Assembly: GCF_002197845.1 (NCBI RefSeq)
Contig: NZ_NIDE01000014.1
Coordinates: 558,001-622,000, forward strand
Direction: 5' to 3'
DNA from: Fimbriiglobus ruber
Lineage (GTDB): Bacteria > Planctomycetota > Planctomycetia > Gemmatales > Gemmataceae
DNA length: 64,000 nt
Positions 18,006 through 28,874 of the stretch are shown one piece after another (the first letter of the stretch is position 1; each line of letters begins with the position of its first letter). A program made the translations under genes and the position numbers. Under the pieces are notes generated by a model. That model searched no databases. It saw only the letters and a program-made list of their open reading frames with translations, and was not told the DNA's origin.

Positions 18006-19350
18006 TGAAGTGGACCCCATTTGTTGGACCAAAAATTGATTGGTACGGTATAAGGTGGAGTCGTCGGATGTCTCGGCCACCCCGGGAACGGTTCGGCCGA
18101 TACGCGCTTCCCATCCTTCAGGGACTCCGAACCGATCATCGTCTCGCCGGCTCTTCTGTCTTTACTCTTCCCGCTCCACGCATTCGCGGTCGGCCCCTTT
18201 CACGCCGGCTTCCGGGATCGCCCTTCCGCGTACGCCTCCGCCGGTGTCCGCATCCCGAGCGAACTGTGCGGCCTTTCGTCGCAGTAAAATCGGAAATACT
18301 TTGCCAACGAATGTTCGACCTCACGACCATCGGCATAGTCTTTCAGGTAAATCTCCTCATATTTCACCGTCCGCCAAAGCCGCTCCACGAACACATTGCC
18401 CAGGCAGCGACCGCGACCATCCATGCTCACCTTCACGCCCGCCGCCTCCAACCGGCTCGTGAACGCGGTCGCCGTGAACTGGCACCCCTGATCCGCGTTG
18501 AAGATGAGCGGCCGTCCGTTCGCCAGCGCCTCGTCCAACACGTCCGTGCAAAAACGCCCCTCCAAACTGTTCGACAACCGCCACGCCAAGACGCAACGGC
18601 TGAACCAATCGATCACCGCCGCGAGGGACAAAAAGCCGCGACGCATCGGCACGTAGGTGATATCCGTGCTCCAGACGTCGTCGGCCCGCGTCGCGGCAAA
18701 ATCCCGCAAAAGATAGGGATACATGCGGTGGCAACCATCTGGCAGCGAGAGCCGCGGCTTCGGACGAATGGCCTCCAACCCCATCGCCCGCATCAGCCGT
18801 CGTACCCGCTTGCGGTTCGCGTCGGTCCCCTGCGTCCCCAGCCACCACGCCATGCGACGCGATCCATAAAATGGCGTCTTCAAGTATTGCCCGTCGATCA
18901 AACGCATCAGCCGAAGGTTCTCCTCCGATTCCGGCACCGCCTCGTAGTAGCAACTCGATCGCCCCAACCCCAGAAGTTCGCACTGTCGACGCACGCTGAG
19001 CGGCGCATCGTCGAATTCAACCCACCCACGCCGAGCCTCAACCGGCAGACTCGCCTTTTTTTTGAGCCACTCGAGTTCGACCTGGAGACGGCCGATTTGC
19101 GCGAACCAGTCGTCGGTACTCGGCCCCGATTCCGTCTTCATCCGACCGTCTTCAAACAGTTCCGCGACCCGCTCGACCAGCGTCTTCTTCCACGCCGAAA
19201 CCTGGTTGCTGTGGACCGCGAATTTGCTCGCCAACGCCGACAGCGTCTTGTCTTCCTTGGCCGCGGCCATTGCCACCTTCGCCTTGAATTGCGAACTCAA
19301 AACCCGACGCTTCCTCGCCATGACCAACCTCCTCTCCCGGCCTCGCGATT
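18006..19350 (-). mobile_element. IS3-family element, transposase-5' terminus lost
   Basis: The end beyond the transposase stop is intact and starts TGAAGTGGACCCC at 18006, typical of IS3 (TG...CA) termini. The other end, upstream of the transposase, should show the complementary repeat but does not; the sequence runs directly into the ISL3 terminus near 19351-19365. ISL3 insertion or a deletion next to it probably removed it. Confidence 0.75.
18200..19321 (-). CDS. IS3-family transposase, OrfA and OrfB in one frame
   Basis: 373 residues from ATG 19321 (GGAGG upstream). OrfA part: helix-turn-helix (FKAKVAMAAAKEDKTLSALASKFAVHSNQVSAWKK) and leucine zipper (IGRLQVELEWLKKK). OrfB part: HTH_21 region (YYEAVPESEENLRLMRLIDG), then the rve integrase core with STDITYVP (D), FNADQGCQFTA (D) and FVERLWRTVKYEEIYLKDY (E). 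In most IS3 elements the parts are joined by a -1 frameshift at LKKK; here the A8 run at 19056-19063 leaves them in the same frame. All DDE residues are present, so the enzyme may be active. Confidence 0.92.
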   Translation of the reverse strand: MARKRRVLSSQFKAKVAMAAAKEDKTLSALASKFAVHSNQVSAWKKTLVERVAELFEDGRMKTESGPSTDDWFAQIGRLQVELEWLKKKASLPVEARRGWVEFDDAPLSVRRQCELLGLGRSSCYYEAVPESEENLRLMRLIDGQYLKTPFYGSRRMAWWLGTQGTDANRKRVRRLMRAMGLEAIRPKPRLSLPDGCHRMYPYLLRDFAATRADDVWSTDITYVPMRRGFLSLAAVIDWFSRCVLAWRLSNSLEGRFCTDVLDEALANGRPLIFNADQGCQFTATAFTSRLEAAGVKVSMDGRGRCLGNVFVERLWRTVKYEEIYLKDYADGREVEHSLAKYFRFYCDERPHSSLGMRTPAEAYAEGRSRKPA

Positions 19351-19364
19351 GACTCCCGATTTTT

Positions 19365-20674
19365 GGTTCATCCGGGGCGAGCGTACCTGGAAGTTGGTCA
19401 GCATGAGGAGCATGCCGTTTCTAGAAGGGTAACCACACCTTCTTCCGGAGAACGGCATGTCCTCGACAGTACTCTATCGCGCGTTCGGGTTCCGCCAGTA
19501 CGACGGCGTCCGGACGACCACCGCCGACGGCGTCCTCACCCTCCACCTCCGGCAAGACCCCACGCACGATCGCTGCTCGTACTGCCAATCCCCCGATGTC
19601 ATCCGCCACGGGGCCGAGGAACGCACCGTTCGGACCGTCCCGATCGGGGGCAAGCCCGTCGACCTGCGGCTACCCGTACCCCGGCTCGGGTGCCGCAACT
19701 GCGGCCGCATCCGCCCGGCCGCGATCCGCTTCGCCCGCCCCTTCCGCCGCGTCACCCACGCCTTCGGGCGAGACGCCCGGAGCCTGCGGTCGCACATGAC
19801 CATCCCCGCCGTCGCCGACCACCTCCAGGTCGGTTGGGACAGCATCAAAGCCCTGTTCCAGCGGCACCTGCACACCCACGTCGCCCAGCCCAAGCTCAAG
19901 AAACTCAAGCGCCTCGCCATCGACGAGATCGCCATCGGCCACGGCCACCGGGACCTCACCATTGTCCTCGATCTGGTCAGCGGGGCGGTGGTCTTCGTCG
20001 GCCAGGGCAAAGGCGCCGACGCGTTAACTCCCTTCCGGAAGCGCCGGACCGCCTGGCACGCGAAGATCGAGGCGGTCGCCACCGACATGTCGCCCGCGTA
20101 CACCCTCGCCATCCGCGAACACCTACCGCGGGCGATCCACGTGTTCGACCACTTCCGCGTCGTCAAATTGTTCCACGACCGCCTCGCCACGTTCGGCCGC
20201 GCGTGGCCACGCGCGGCCGAAGGGCCGCTCGGCCAGAAGCTCCTCAAGGGAACCCGCTGGCTGATTCTGAAGAACCCCGAGAACCTGGACGAGACGAAAG
20301 GCGAACGGACGCGGTGGGAAGAGGCCTTGCGGAGCAACCAACCGCTGGCCACGGCTTACGACATGAAGGGGGCGTTCCGGCACTTCTGGGACCAACCGAG
20401 CGTGGCGGCCGCCACCCGATTCCTGGACGACTGGTGCCGTCGAGCCGAGGCGTCGAAGCGGTCGGTGCTGGAGAAGATGGCGGGAACCGTCCGGATGCAC
20501 CGACAGGGGGTGCTCAATTACCACCGCTGCCCGATCTCGACCGGTCCGCTGGAGGGTGTCAACAACAAGATCCGGACGCTCCAGCGGCAGGCGTACGGCT
20601 ATCGCGACCACGAGTTCTTCCACCTCCGCATTTTCGCCTTACACCGCGCCAAGTACGTTCCCCTCGGATGAACT
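19365..20674 (+). mobile_element. ISL3-family element
   Basis: Imperfect terminal inverted repeats of about 26 bp: GGTTCATCCGGGGCGAGCG at 19365 and the complement of AGTTCATCCGAGGGGAACG ending at 20674. A further GACTCC match outside both ends may extend them to 19351 and 20684. No 8-bp target duplication is visible; the left flank is IS3 sequence and the right flank is a nuclease gene, so the element or its surroundings have been rearranged. Confidence 0.85.
19457..20671 (+). CDS. ISL3-family transposase
   Basis: 404 residues. N-terminal zinc-binding CxxC pairs (DRCSYCQSPDVIRHG and LGCRNCGRIRP), then a helix-turn-helix (VADHLQVGWDSIKALFQRHL). The DDE catalytic core follows: D in LAIDEIAIGHGH, D in AVATDMSPAY, and E in ISTGPLEGVNNKIRTLQRQAYGYRD. 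Length and order are normal for the family, and the C terminus runs into the element's right end. It appears intact and could be active. Confidence 0.95.
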   Translation: MSSTVLYRAFGFRQYDGVRTTTADGVLTLHLRQDPTHDRCSYCQSPDVIRHGAEERTVRTVPIGGKPVDLRLPVPRLGCRNCGRIRPAAIRFARPFRRVTHAFGRDARSLRSHMTIPAVADHLQVGWDSIKALFQRHLHTHVAQPKLKKLKRLAIDEIAIGHGHRDLTIVLDLVSGAVVFVGQGKGADALTPFRKRRTAWHAKIEAVATDMSPAYTLAIREHLPRAIHVFDHFRVVKLFHDRLATFGRAWPRAAEGPLGQKLLKGTRWLILKNPENLDETKGERTRWEEALRSNQPLATAYDMKGAFRHFWDQPSVAAATRFLDDWCRRAEASKRSVLEKMAGTVRMHRQGVLNYHRCPISTGPLEGVNNKIRTLQRQAYGYRDHEFFHLRIFALHRAKYVPLG

Positions 20675-23403
20675 AGAAAGGAGTCTATCAACCGCAACAG
20701 GTCCGCCGCCTCCGCGTCCGGCAAGGGGGTAACGGCGTGCGGCCGTGGCTCGACCGGGTCGAACCACCCAAAGACGTGGCTGGGCCGCTGGAGCCGGGCG
20801 TCCACCCGCCCGGCGACGTAATCCGACACGCTCTCGTCCAGCGTCGCATAGCCCCGTTCGAACAGCATTTCCGCCTTCCGGCTGGCCCCGCTGGAGAGCA
20901 GGTAACGATCTTCCTCGGCGTACATGGCGTCGAGCGTCACGCGGCCATTCTTCCAGTCGATGTCCCGCACCACACAGGTCCGCCCGACAGAAGACGTGAG
21001 CTGCCCGACCGCCTGCACCTACTTCGGGTCGCCGTTCCACGGGGAAAGCCGGGCGAACGAACCGGGGCCGAACTGGCACCGCCCTTCCAGGTCGGCGAGG
21101 GTCAGTCCACCGAAGGAAAACAAACCGACGACCGCCGTGATCGAGCTTTTGTCGGCCCCGACCTTGACCTGTTTGAGTGGCAGGGTCCGTCCCGCCCGGA
21201 CCCGGGCGATCGGCGGGACGAGGTGGGCGGCCACCCAGTCGGACCGGCGGACGTGCTGGTCGAGGCGGAGGAAATCGGTGGCGGCTCGCGCCAACCCGTC
21301 CCGACCGAGCCGGAAGGACGGGAGGGTGGACGGGTCGAGCGGCGACTTCTCGATGCCCGGATTTTTCGGCGTGATCCCTTCCTCGACCCAGCGGAGGGCG
21401 TGAACTCTGGCCCGGAGATACGCTTCCAGAAGGCCCGGTGCCCCGGCCGCCCGATACCGCTCGACGGACTCCCGGGTCCGCGGGTCGCAGTCCGGTCCGG
21501 GGTCCGGAAGCGTTCCCCAGGCGGCGTGCCAGTACGGGGCCGGCAGGCCGTCGGCGAACCGGCTCCTGATCTCGTAGGGGCGTAATGTCCCGTTTCCGTC
21601 CGTCGCCCAGGTTCCGTCCGCGTTCACGGCGATTTCGGCCGAGAAGTCAAAAACGCCCTGCGAGAACACGCGGGCCAAATCGTATTCGGCATTCCCGACC
21701 TGTCGAACCCAGTGATACCGCTGCCCGGATTACTCCAACGACGCCACGACCCCGAGCCCGCGGCCGGTCCAGCCGAGGGCGTACCGGCGGTCCACCTCCT
21801 CGCGAACGGCGGAGTACATTTGTTGTTCCAGCCCCTCGCGGCACCCGAACAGTTGGCGGACCGGGCCGAGCAATTCCGGGCCGGCCCGGCAACAGCCCTC
21901 GATCAAGTGCTGGACTTCGGAGCGGGACCAAACGTAGAAGTGGACCGGAACCGGCTCGGAGCCGGCCTCGCGGGCAATCAACCCGGACAGGCGGTCGAAG
22001 AACCGGCGGATCAACTCGCCCTCGGCGGCCGTGTCTTCCGGGTAGTCGGTGCTGGTCCACGGGGTCGTCTTGTACTCCACCACCTCGCACCCATCGGGGA
22101 GCGGTCGGTCGTAGTATACCGGCTTGCCATGTGGGTCCTTGATGGCCTGGGACCGCTCCGCCACAACCGGATTCGGGCGGCCGTCCGCGACCACCGTCAC
22201 GAGTCGTCCGGGGCCGCGAGTCACGCGTGCGGCCAGGGACCCGACCCGGTTCTCGGTGTAGTCGTAATCGACGGCGAGGTAGACGCGGAGGAGCCGGACC
22301 CCGTTCGCCTCGGAGGGCCGCAGATGTCCGACCCCGGTATTCGGGATCGGCTCCACGGCGGACCCGCCGGGCCGAGTTCCGGGGATGGTGTGAAGTCTCG
22401 TGCGGGCACGGAGGCGGAGCACGTCGAGACTTTCCACAAACCCCGGGTCGCGGGCCAGGGCCTCGACTTTCGGGTCGAACAGCGGCGGGTTGGCCAACCG
22501 GTCCAGGGTGTCTAGCCCGGCCGAGCGGAGCAGCCGGATCGTCACCGGGTCGATCCCGATCAACTCGACGCAGCGGAGGCGAGCCCCCTCGGTCATGCAG
22601 TGGGGAGCGTAGACACAGCCGTCGCATTTTGCATCGATCTGGAAGCCGATCTCGTCGAGCGGTCGGGAGGCGGTCGCGTCTAACCGGCCGCCGGGGGCGA
22701 GCAGGCGGGCCAGGTCGGCCTCCTCGTGGGTCAAGCCGAGAGGAGGGAGGGCGAGGATGGACTGCGTGGTGTTGAGGTCCGGGTCGAGGCGGGCGACGAC
22801 GCACTCAACCGCTTCGGGCGGGACGTGACCGCCGCCGACTGTGACTGGTTGGCCGTCGAGCAGACCCCGAAGGAGCATTCGGTAGACGGCCACCTGAACG
22901 CGGTGGTACGTGCGGTCGCGGCGGCTGGCCTTGCACTCGACGAGCGTCAGCCGGGGTGAACCGCCGTCCCAGCGGACGACGAGGAAATCTATAAGACCGT
23001 AGACGCGGAACGCACCGATCTCGCCGCCGACTGCTACTTGTCGGGCGTACCCGCAGCCCCCGGGTTGCAGCACCGAGAGGACGGCCGCGAGGGCGGCCCA
23101 AGTGACCTCGTCACGTTTCCCTTTCGGGAGGTCGGCTGCGAGGTCGCGGAACCCGGCGGCGACGAGTTCCGCCTCCCACTGGTCCTCTCGGCGCCGGCCG
23201 ACTTCGGCCAAGACCGGGTCGATGGCGTCCCGCAGGCGGTCGAAGAACGGGAGCGGTGCGACCTCCTGGTCGGCGTGGACGGCCAGGTGGAACCGGCGGT
23301 CGCAAGAGTGGTGACGGACAAACTCTCCGAGGTCGGTGGCGGTGAGTGTGATGCCGGGTGACGAGGTCAACGGATGCCCAACCATTCGTTGGAGAAAATG
23401 CAC
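20675..23403 (-). pseudogene. Cas4/Dna2-like [4Fe-4S] RecB-type nuclease, two in-frame stops, 3' end cut by ISL3
   Basis: One frame runs 2.7 kb with only two interruptions: TAA at 21730-21732 and TAG at 21019-21021. The N terminus has an iron-sulfur Cys (HHSCDRRFHL, Cys35) and the PD-(D/E)XK nuclease motifs GLIDFLVV, LTLVECKAS and HRVQVAVYRML. The other Cys are in CDGCVYAPHC. This order matches TM0106-type RecB-like nucleases, which are usually fused to a DNA2-like helicase. The region after the first stop (VGLFSFGGLTLADLEGRCQF, CVVRDIDWKNGRVTL) may be the linker domain before the helicase. No helicase remains because the frame meets the ISL3 end at 20674. The first 557 codons alone could still make a nuclease domain. 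Confidence 0.8.
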
Positions 23404-23932
23404 GTGGTATCACGGGACGCGAGGCCGGAGCAATCCCACTCGGCCAATCCGAGTCACCGTTTCCGGGCCTCAACACTTCCCTTCGGAAGCACGAGCGTGG
23501 TTCCGGTCACGGCAGATACTCACCAACTGCTCGGTTACAACGCCGAGAAACTGGGGGAACGGTTGGGCTACGACCTCGGGGGGGCGTTTTATGAGATAGC
23601 CGATGCCGTTCAGATGGCCATCAAGCCGCTCACAGGACCAAGACACCGGAGGTCATCTGCTCGGATATGATCGGCGAAGTACGACATCCGAGCCCGAATT
23701 GTCTCATCCAATCAACGACCGCAGCGGCTCTCGGCCCGTTGGAGCCTCATCAGTTCTTCGACCGGCAGAACACGGAGATGTGCGGCAAGGTAGCGACTCT
23801 GCCGAGAACCGAGATGAAAGCCGAGACGGGATGCGAGGGTCCGTGACCTCGCTACGCATCACCCTGGCGAAGGCTGTCCTCGAAGTTGATCTCCGGCGTC
23901 TTGGCCAGGATAGTTGCCGCGGCACGAGCGAC
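23404..23932. other. Gap with possible gene debris
   Basis: A plus-strand frame in 23500-23640 reads TADTHQLLGYNAEKLGERLG then LGGAFYEIADAVQMAIK, which looks like coding sequence. It has no credible start and overlaps the nuclease gene start, so I do not call a gene. The rest should hold the promoter of the minus-strand nuclease gene. Confidence 0.35.
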
Positions 23933-24862
23933 TCAAGACGCGGCTGGGGCCACGATCTTGATGACGGCCACGTCCCGCTTCGGTGGCGCACCGAACATCC
24001 GGCGGTACTCGCGGGTGAACTGGGACTGACTCTCGTACCCGACCCGGAACGCCGCTTCGCCCGCGTTGAGCCCCTCCCCCAGCATGAGCCGCCGGGCCTC
24101 CTGGAGCCGGAGTCGCTTCTGGTACTGGAGGGGGCTCCACCCCGTCACCCCTTTGAAGTGGAGATGAAACGCCGACGGGCTCATCCCCACGCGCCGCGCC
24201 AGCGTCTCGACCTGGAGTGGGTCGGCGAACTGCTCCCGGAGCCACCGGACCGCCCGCGCGATCCGCTGGGCCGGCGCGCCGGTCGCGGCGATCTGCCGGA
24301 GCCGCCCCCCGTCCGGCCCGGTGAGGACGCGGTAGGTGATCTCCCGGAGCACGAGCGGCGCGAGGGGCCCCACATCCCGCGGGGAATCGAGCAGGGCCAC
24401 GAGGCGGCTGACGGCGTCGAGCAGGGGCGGTTCGACGGGCGTCACGCCGATGCCCCGGACCGGCGCGCCGGGCGGCGGGGCGGCGATCCCCTCGGCCAGA
24501 AGCTCACCGACTACAGCCAGGTCGAGCGCGACGCGGACCGTGAGACATGGGTGGGTGGGGGACGCCTCGATCACCCGTGACGAGACCGGGATACCCACCG
24601 ACACGAGGAGCGACTGCGCCGGGTCGTAGCGGTACGCCTCGCCCGCCAGGAGCACTTCCTTCGCTCCCTGTGCAACGAGGCACAGCGACGGCTCGTAGAC
24701 GACGCCGGTGCGTTCCGATCGGGACGAGGAGCGACCCAGTCTCACTTCGGGAACGACCGTCTCATGCGGGCCGTCGGTCGGAGTGTGCCGCGCGATTACG
24801 GACGCCAGCTTCGCCAATTCGTTCGGTGCCACGCACTCCTCCGACACCGCGACCGCGTTCAA
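23933..24862 (-). CDS. AraC-family transcriptional regulator (AraC_N type)
   Basis: 309 residues. The N-terminal AraC_N cupin-like domain has PSLCLVAQGAKEVLLAGEAYRYDP and SLLVSVGIPVSSRVIEAS. The C-terminal third holds two helix-turn-helix motifs: ADPLQVETLARRVGMSPSAFHLHFKGVTG and NAGEAAFRVGYESQSQFTREYRRMFGAPP. This subgroup commonly controls an adjacent oxidoreductase gene; here the aldo/keto reductase at 25059 is transcribed divergently, about 200 bp away. The regulator probably responds to a small molecule and activates that gene (inference from context). Confidence 0.93.
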   Translation of the reverse strand: MNAVAVSEECVAPNELAKLASVIARHTPTDGPHETVVPEVRLGRSSSRSERTGVVYEPSLCLVAQGAKEVLLAGEAYRYDPAQSLLVSVGIPVSSRVIEASPTHPCLTVRVALDLAVVGELLAEGIAAPPPGAPVRGIGVTPVEPPLLDAVSRLVALLDSPRDVGPLAPLVLREITYRVLTGPDGGRLRQIAATGAPAQRIARAVRWLREQFADPLQVETLARRVGMSPSAFHLHFKGVTGWSPLQYQKRLRLQEARRLMLGEGLNAGEAAFRVGYESQSQFTREYRRMFGAPPKRDVAVIKIVAPAAS

Positions 24863-24979
24863 CTTCTCACTCAGTTTACGCGGCCGAACCTCGCAAAGTC
24901 AGGAACAGGTTCCCGGCCCGTGGAGGATTAGGCAAAAGTTCGGGGCGATCGGGTTAACGGCTTCGTGTGAACGAACCTA

Positions 24980-26045
<1,066 letters not shown>

Positions 26046-26261
26046 ATCGAGGGTTCTGATCATCGAGGACGAGCGGGTCACCGCCCCGGGGACGTGTTCG
26101 AGTGAGAACAGGACCGCTTTCTCCACCTCCGTCCGCCCGGCCATGGCGAGTGCGGCGATCAGCTCTCCGGTGCGGTGACCGTGGCGGAGCAGGAACTTGA
26201 GCGAGGTCATCCAGATATGCGGCCGAGGAGCCGGTGCCGTCGGGTCGACGTGGGCAGACAC
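26046..26261 (-). pseudogene. Probable gene fragment with coding character
   Basis: Antisense to the strand of its neighbours, the frame reads MTSLKFLLRHGHRTGELIAALAMAGRTEVEKAVLFSLEHV (shown here in full only as key segments: SLKFLLRHGH, AALAMAGRTEVEKAVLF). It has strong G/C bias at third positions as in real genes of this window. It has no stop before it runs into the aldo/keto reductase gene, so at most a relic remains. No family is recognised. Confidence 0.3.
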
Positions 26262-26361
26262 GCTACGAGGCCGCCGAGATTAACCCGACCGGCGCGGTCG
26301 AACGCCGCGTACAATCGGGCTTCCATCGTCCGTCTCGACTGCCTGCGTTCTGGGACACGGG

Positions 26362-26367
26362 TATAAT
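26362..26367 (+). promoter_or_regulatory. Possible -10 box (TATAAT) of the DsbA-family gene
   Basis: A perfect TATAAT lies 99 bp before the ATG at 26466 in a GC-rich stretch. A -35 box is weak (CTGCCT, 17 bases upstream). Confidence 0.4.
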
Positions 26368-26465
26368 AACTCGCACCCGAAACGCGGGCACAAGTGTTCG
26401 TCCTGCAACAGAGTCGAGTTTGCGGTCGTAGTGTTGCGGACGCAGCCGGGGAGGAAACTGCGGCG

Positions 26466-27152
26466 ATGATCATCGACGTTTATTCGGACATCATTTGCCC
26501 GTGGTGCTTCATCGGCAAGCGGCGGCTGGAGAAGGCCATCGCGATGCTGGGCGCCGGCGACGTGGCCGTCCGGTGGCACCCGTTCCAGCTCAACCCGGAC
26601 ATGCCGCGCGAGGGCGTCGAGCGAAGAGCATACCGGATCAAGAAGTTTGGGAGCTGGGAAAATTCACAGGCGAAGGACGCCCAGGTGGCCCAGGCCGGGC
26701 GTGGTGAGGGGCTGACCTTCGACTACGAGAAGCAAACCCGCACGCCGAACACGCTCGACGGGCACCGAATCATCTGGTTGGCCGGGGAGCGGGGCGTTCA
26801 GGGCGCGGTTGTCGAGGCGATGTTCAAGGCGTACTTCACCGACGGACGCGACCTGTCCGACCGGGCGACTCTCGTCGCGGTCGCGGTCGCGGTCGAAGGC
26901 GGTCTCGACGCCGGGGAAGTGGCGGACCTGCTCGCCGGTGACGCAGGGTTGGCTGAAGTTCGCGAGCAGGAGCAGATGGGCCGCCATCTCGGCGTGACTG
27001 GAGTTCCCTTCGTCGTCATCAACGACTCGGTGGCCGCCTCGGGCGCTCAGAGCCCGGAGATGTTCCTCAAAGCGTTCGAGCAGGCGGGCGAAGAGGTCGC
27101 AACCGGGGACGCGTGCGAGGTGGATCCGGCAACGGGTAAGCGGGGGTGTTGA
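26466..27152 (+). CDS. DsbA-family oxidoreductase (FrnE-like)
   Basis: 228 residues from ATG 26466 (GGGGAGG eleven bases upstream). Thioredoxin fold with the active site CPWC at 11-14 (VYSDIICPWCFIGKRRLEKA). An inserted helical domain follows, and the cis-Pro loop is GVTGVPFVVIN near 180. There is no signal peptide, so it acts in the cytoplasm, as do FrnE and 2-hydroxychromene-2-carboxylate isomerase relatives. Thiol-disulfide exchange or glutathione-dependent isomerisation are both possible. It lies 420 bp after the aldo/keto reductase, probably as a separate unit. Confidence 0.92.
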   Translation: MIIDVYSDIICPWCFIGKRRLEKAIAMLGAGDVAVRWHPFQLNPDMPREGVERRAYRIKKFGSWENSQAKDAQVAQAGRGEGLTFDYEKQTRTPNTLDGHRIIWLAGERGVQGAVVEAMFKAYFTDGRDLSDRATLVAVAVAVEGGLDAGEVADLLAGDAGLAEVREQEQMGRHLGVTGVPFVVINDSVAASGAQSPEMFLKAFEQAGEEVATGDACEVDPATGKRGC

Positions 27153-27217
27153 GAGTTCCAGCCCAATCGGCGACTCCTCGGAGGGTCTCCGCAGTCTCGG
27201 TCTACTGATGGGACGAG

Positions 27218-27433
27218 CGGAGCATCGGGGCTCACTGCCGCGTACCGCGATCGTGGCGGCTATACCTCAAGGACGGGTCGTGGAAACCCGTCACGGACTC
27301 CTTTGCTTACGGCAAGAAACTGTACGGCTTCAACCGTGTCATCTTTGACGCCGTTCCGACCAACGCTCTCCGGTTGGAAGTCCAACTCCAGGGCGGTTGG
27401 TCGTGTGGCATTTTGGCGTGGAAGGTTGAATAA
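27218..27433 (+). pseudogene. C-terminal fragment of a GH127-like (DUF1680) glycoside hydrolase
   Basis: The frame reads HCRVPRSWRLYLKDG, SWKPVTDSFAYGKKL, FNRVIFDAVPTNALRLEVQL and SCGILAWKVE before TAA at 27433. From memory this matches the end of beta-L-arabinofuranosidase-type proteins (SWR..YKDG.WKPV, NRV.F.PV.T.ALRLEVQLQ..GGI.EWKV). The catalytic barrel is absent. It is a solitary relic. Confidence 0.65.
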
Positions 27434-27560
27434 CGTGGTGCGCAGCCGAAGTGGCGCTACTCCTGGCTCGCCGAGCGGTGGGTATGACCCGACGACGTGG
27501 GCCGCCCACTCGATTGTAGCCACTTAAAGGCACGTCACTCCGGATGCCTTGCGCGGCGCT

Positions 27561-28874
27561 TCATTTCTTCTTCGTGTACGCCACCCGCCAGACCGTGCCC
27601 GAGGCGTCGTCTGTCACCATCAGCGCGCCGTCCTTCGCCACGGCCACACCCACCGGTCGGCCCCACACGTCGCCCTCCTTGGTGACGAATCCGACGAGGA
27701 AGTCTTCGAACTCCCCGGTCGCCTTGCCGTCCTTCATCGGAACCCGGATCACCTTGTACCCGACCCGGCGGGCCCGGTTCCACGACCCGTGCTCGGACGC
27801 GAACGCGTCGTGGAAGTACTCCTTCGGAAACTGGTCGCCGGTGTAGAAGGTCAGGTCGAGCGAGGCCATGTGCGACTGAAGGAGCACGTCGGGGACGATC
27901 ACCTTGCCCTTCAGCTCGGGCTTCTTGCCCTGGTGCCGCGGGTCCTGGTTGGAACCGAGGTAGTACCACGGCCAACCGTAGAACCCACCCTCCTCGACGT
28001 GCGTGATGTAATCGGGCACCAGGTTGTCGCCCAGTAAGTCCCGCTCGTTCGCCGAGGTCCAGAGCTGGCCGGTCTTCGGGTGCGTGGCCAGCCCGACCGG
28101 GTTGCGGATACCGGACGCGAACACCCGCTCGTTCTTGCCGTCCGGGTCGAACGCCAGGATGGCCGCCCGGCGGGCCTCCCGCGCGTCGTCGTCGTCGGCG
28201 TTCGACCGCGATCCGACCGACACGTACAGGGTCTTGCCGTCGGGCGAGAACTCCAGGTCCCGCGTCCAGTGCCCGCCACCGCCCACCTGCTCGTTGCCGC
28301 TGGGGATGTCCTTGACGACCACCTCGGCCTTGCCCGCGGCCTTGGTGTCGTCGTTCTTGTACGGGAAGCGGACGACGGAGTCGGTATTGCCGACGTACAC
28401 GTACTTCGGCTCGGCCCCGACCGGATAGAATGCGATCCCGAACGGGCGGTTCAGGCCCTCGGCGAAGATTTCGTTCACCTCGGGCTTGCCGTCGCCGTCG
28501 GCGTCGCGGAACACGTGGACGCGGTTGGCGCTGCTCTCGGCCACGAACAGGTCGCCGTTCGGAGCGCGGACGATGACGCGAGGTTGGGTCAGCCCGGTGG
28601 CGAACTCCGTCACCTGGAACCCCTCGGGGGCTTTGGGCCACGCCCCGTCGGGCCGCTTGACGACGCGGGGGTGATTGTCGGCCGAAGGGGTGTCGTAGGG
28701 CCGGGCCAGATCGTCGAGTGTGATTTTCCGGCAGACGCCGGGGGCGTCGGTGGTCCAGTCGCCGAGCGCGTCTTGGCCGGTACGGGTGCCGGTGGGCTTC
28801 TTCGGATCTTCGCCCGGGGCAGTCGATGCGATCAGGAGGAGGGGCAGGACGGCGAGTCGGAGACGATCGCTCAT
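27561..28874 (-). CDS. Secreted sorbosone-dehydrogenase-like beta-propeller protein
   Basis: 437 residues with a signal peptide (LRLAVLPLLLIASTAPGE). The rest is a six-bladed soluble glucose/L-sorbosone dehydrogenase propeller: PEGFQVTEFATGLTQPRVIVRAPNGDLFVAES, FRDADGDGKPEVNEIFAEGLNRPFGIAF, GGGGHWTRDLEFSPDGKTLYVSVGS, FASGIRNPVGLATHP and ANERDLLGDNLVPDYI. Relatives bind PQQ and oxidise sugars, although many planctomycete members are uncharacterised. The protein is probably periplasmic. It is monocistronic, convergent with the glycosidase fragment. Confidence 0.9.
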   Translation of the reverse strand: MSDRLRLAVLPLLLIASTAPGEDPKKPTGTRTGQDALGDWTTDAPGVCRKITLDDLARPYDTPSADNHPRVVKRPDGAWPKAPEGFQVTEFATGLTQPRVIVRAPNGDLFVAESSANRVHVFRDADGDGKPEVNEIFAEGLNRPFGIAFYPVGAEPKYVYVGNTDSVVRFPYKNDDTKAAGKAEVVVKDIPSGNEQVGGGGHWTRDLEFSPDGKTLYVSVGSRSNADDDDAREARRAAILAFDPDGKNERVFASGIRNPVGLATHPKTGQLWTSANERDLLGDNLVPDYITHVEEGGFYGWPWYYLGSNQDPRHQGKKPELKGKVIVPDVLLQSHMASLDLTFYTGDQFPKEYFHDAFASEHGSWNRARRVGYKVIRVPMKDGKATGEFEDFLVGFVTKEGDVWGRPVGVAVAKDGALMVTDDASGTVWRVAYTKKK

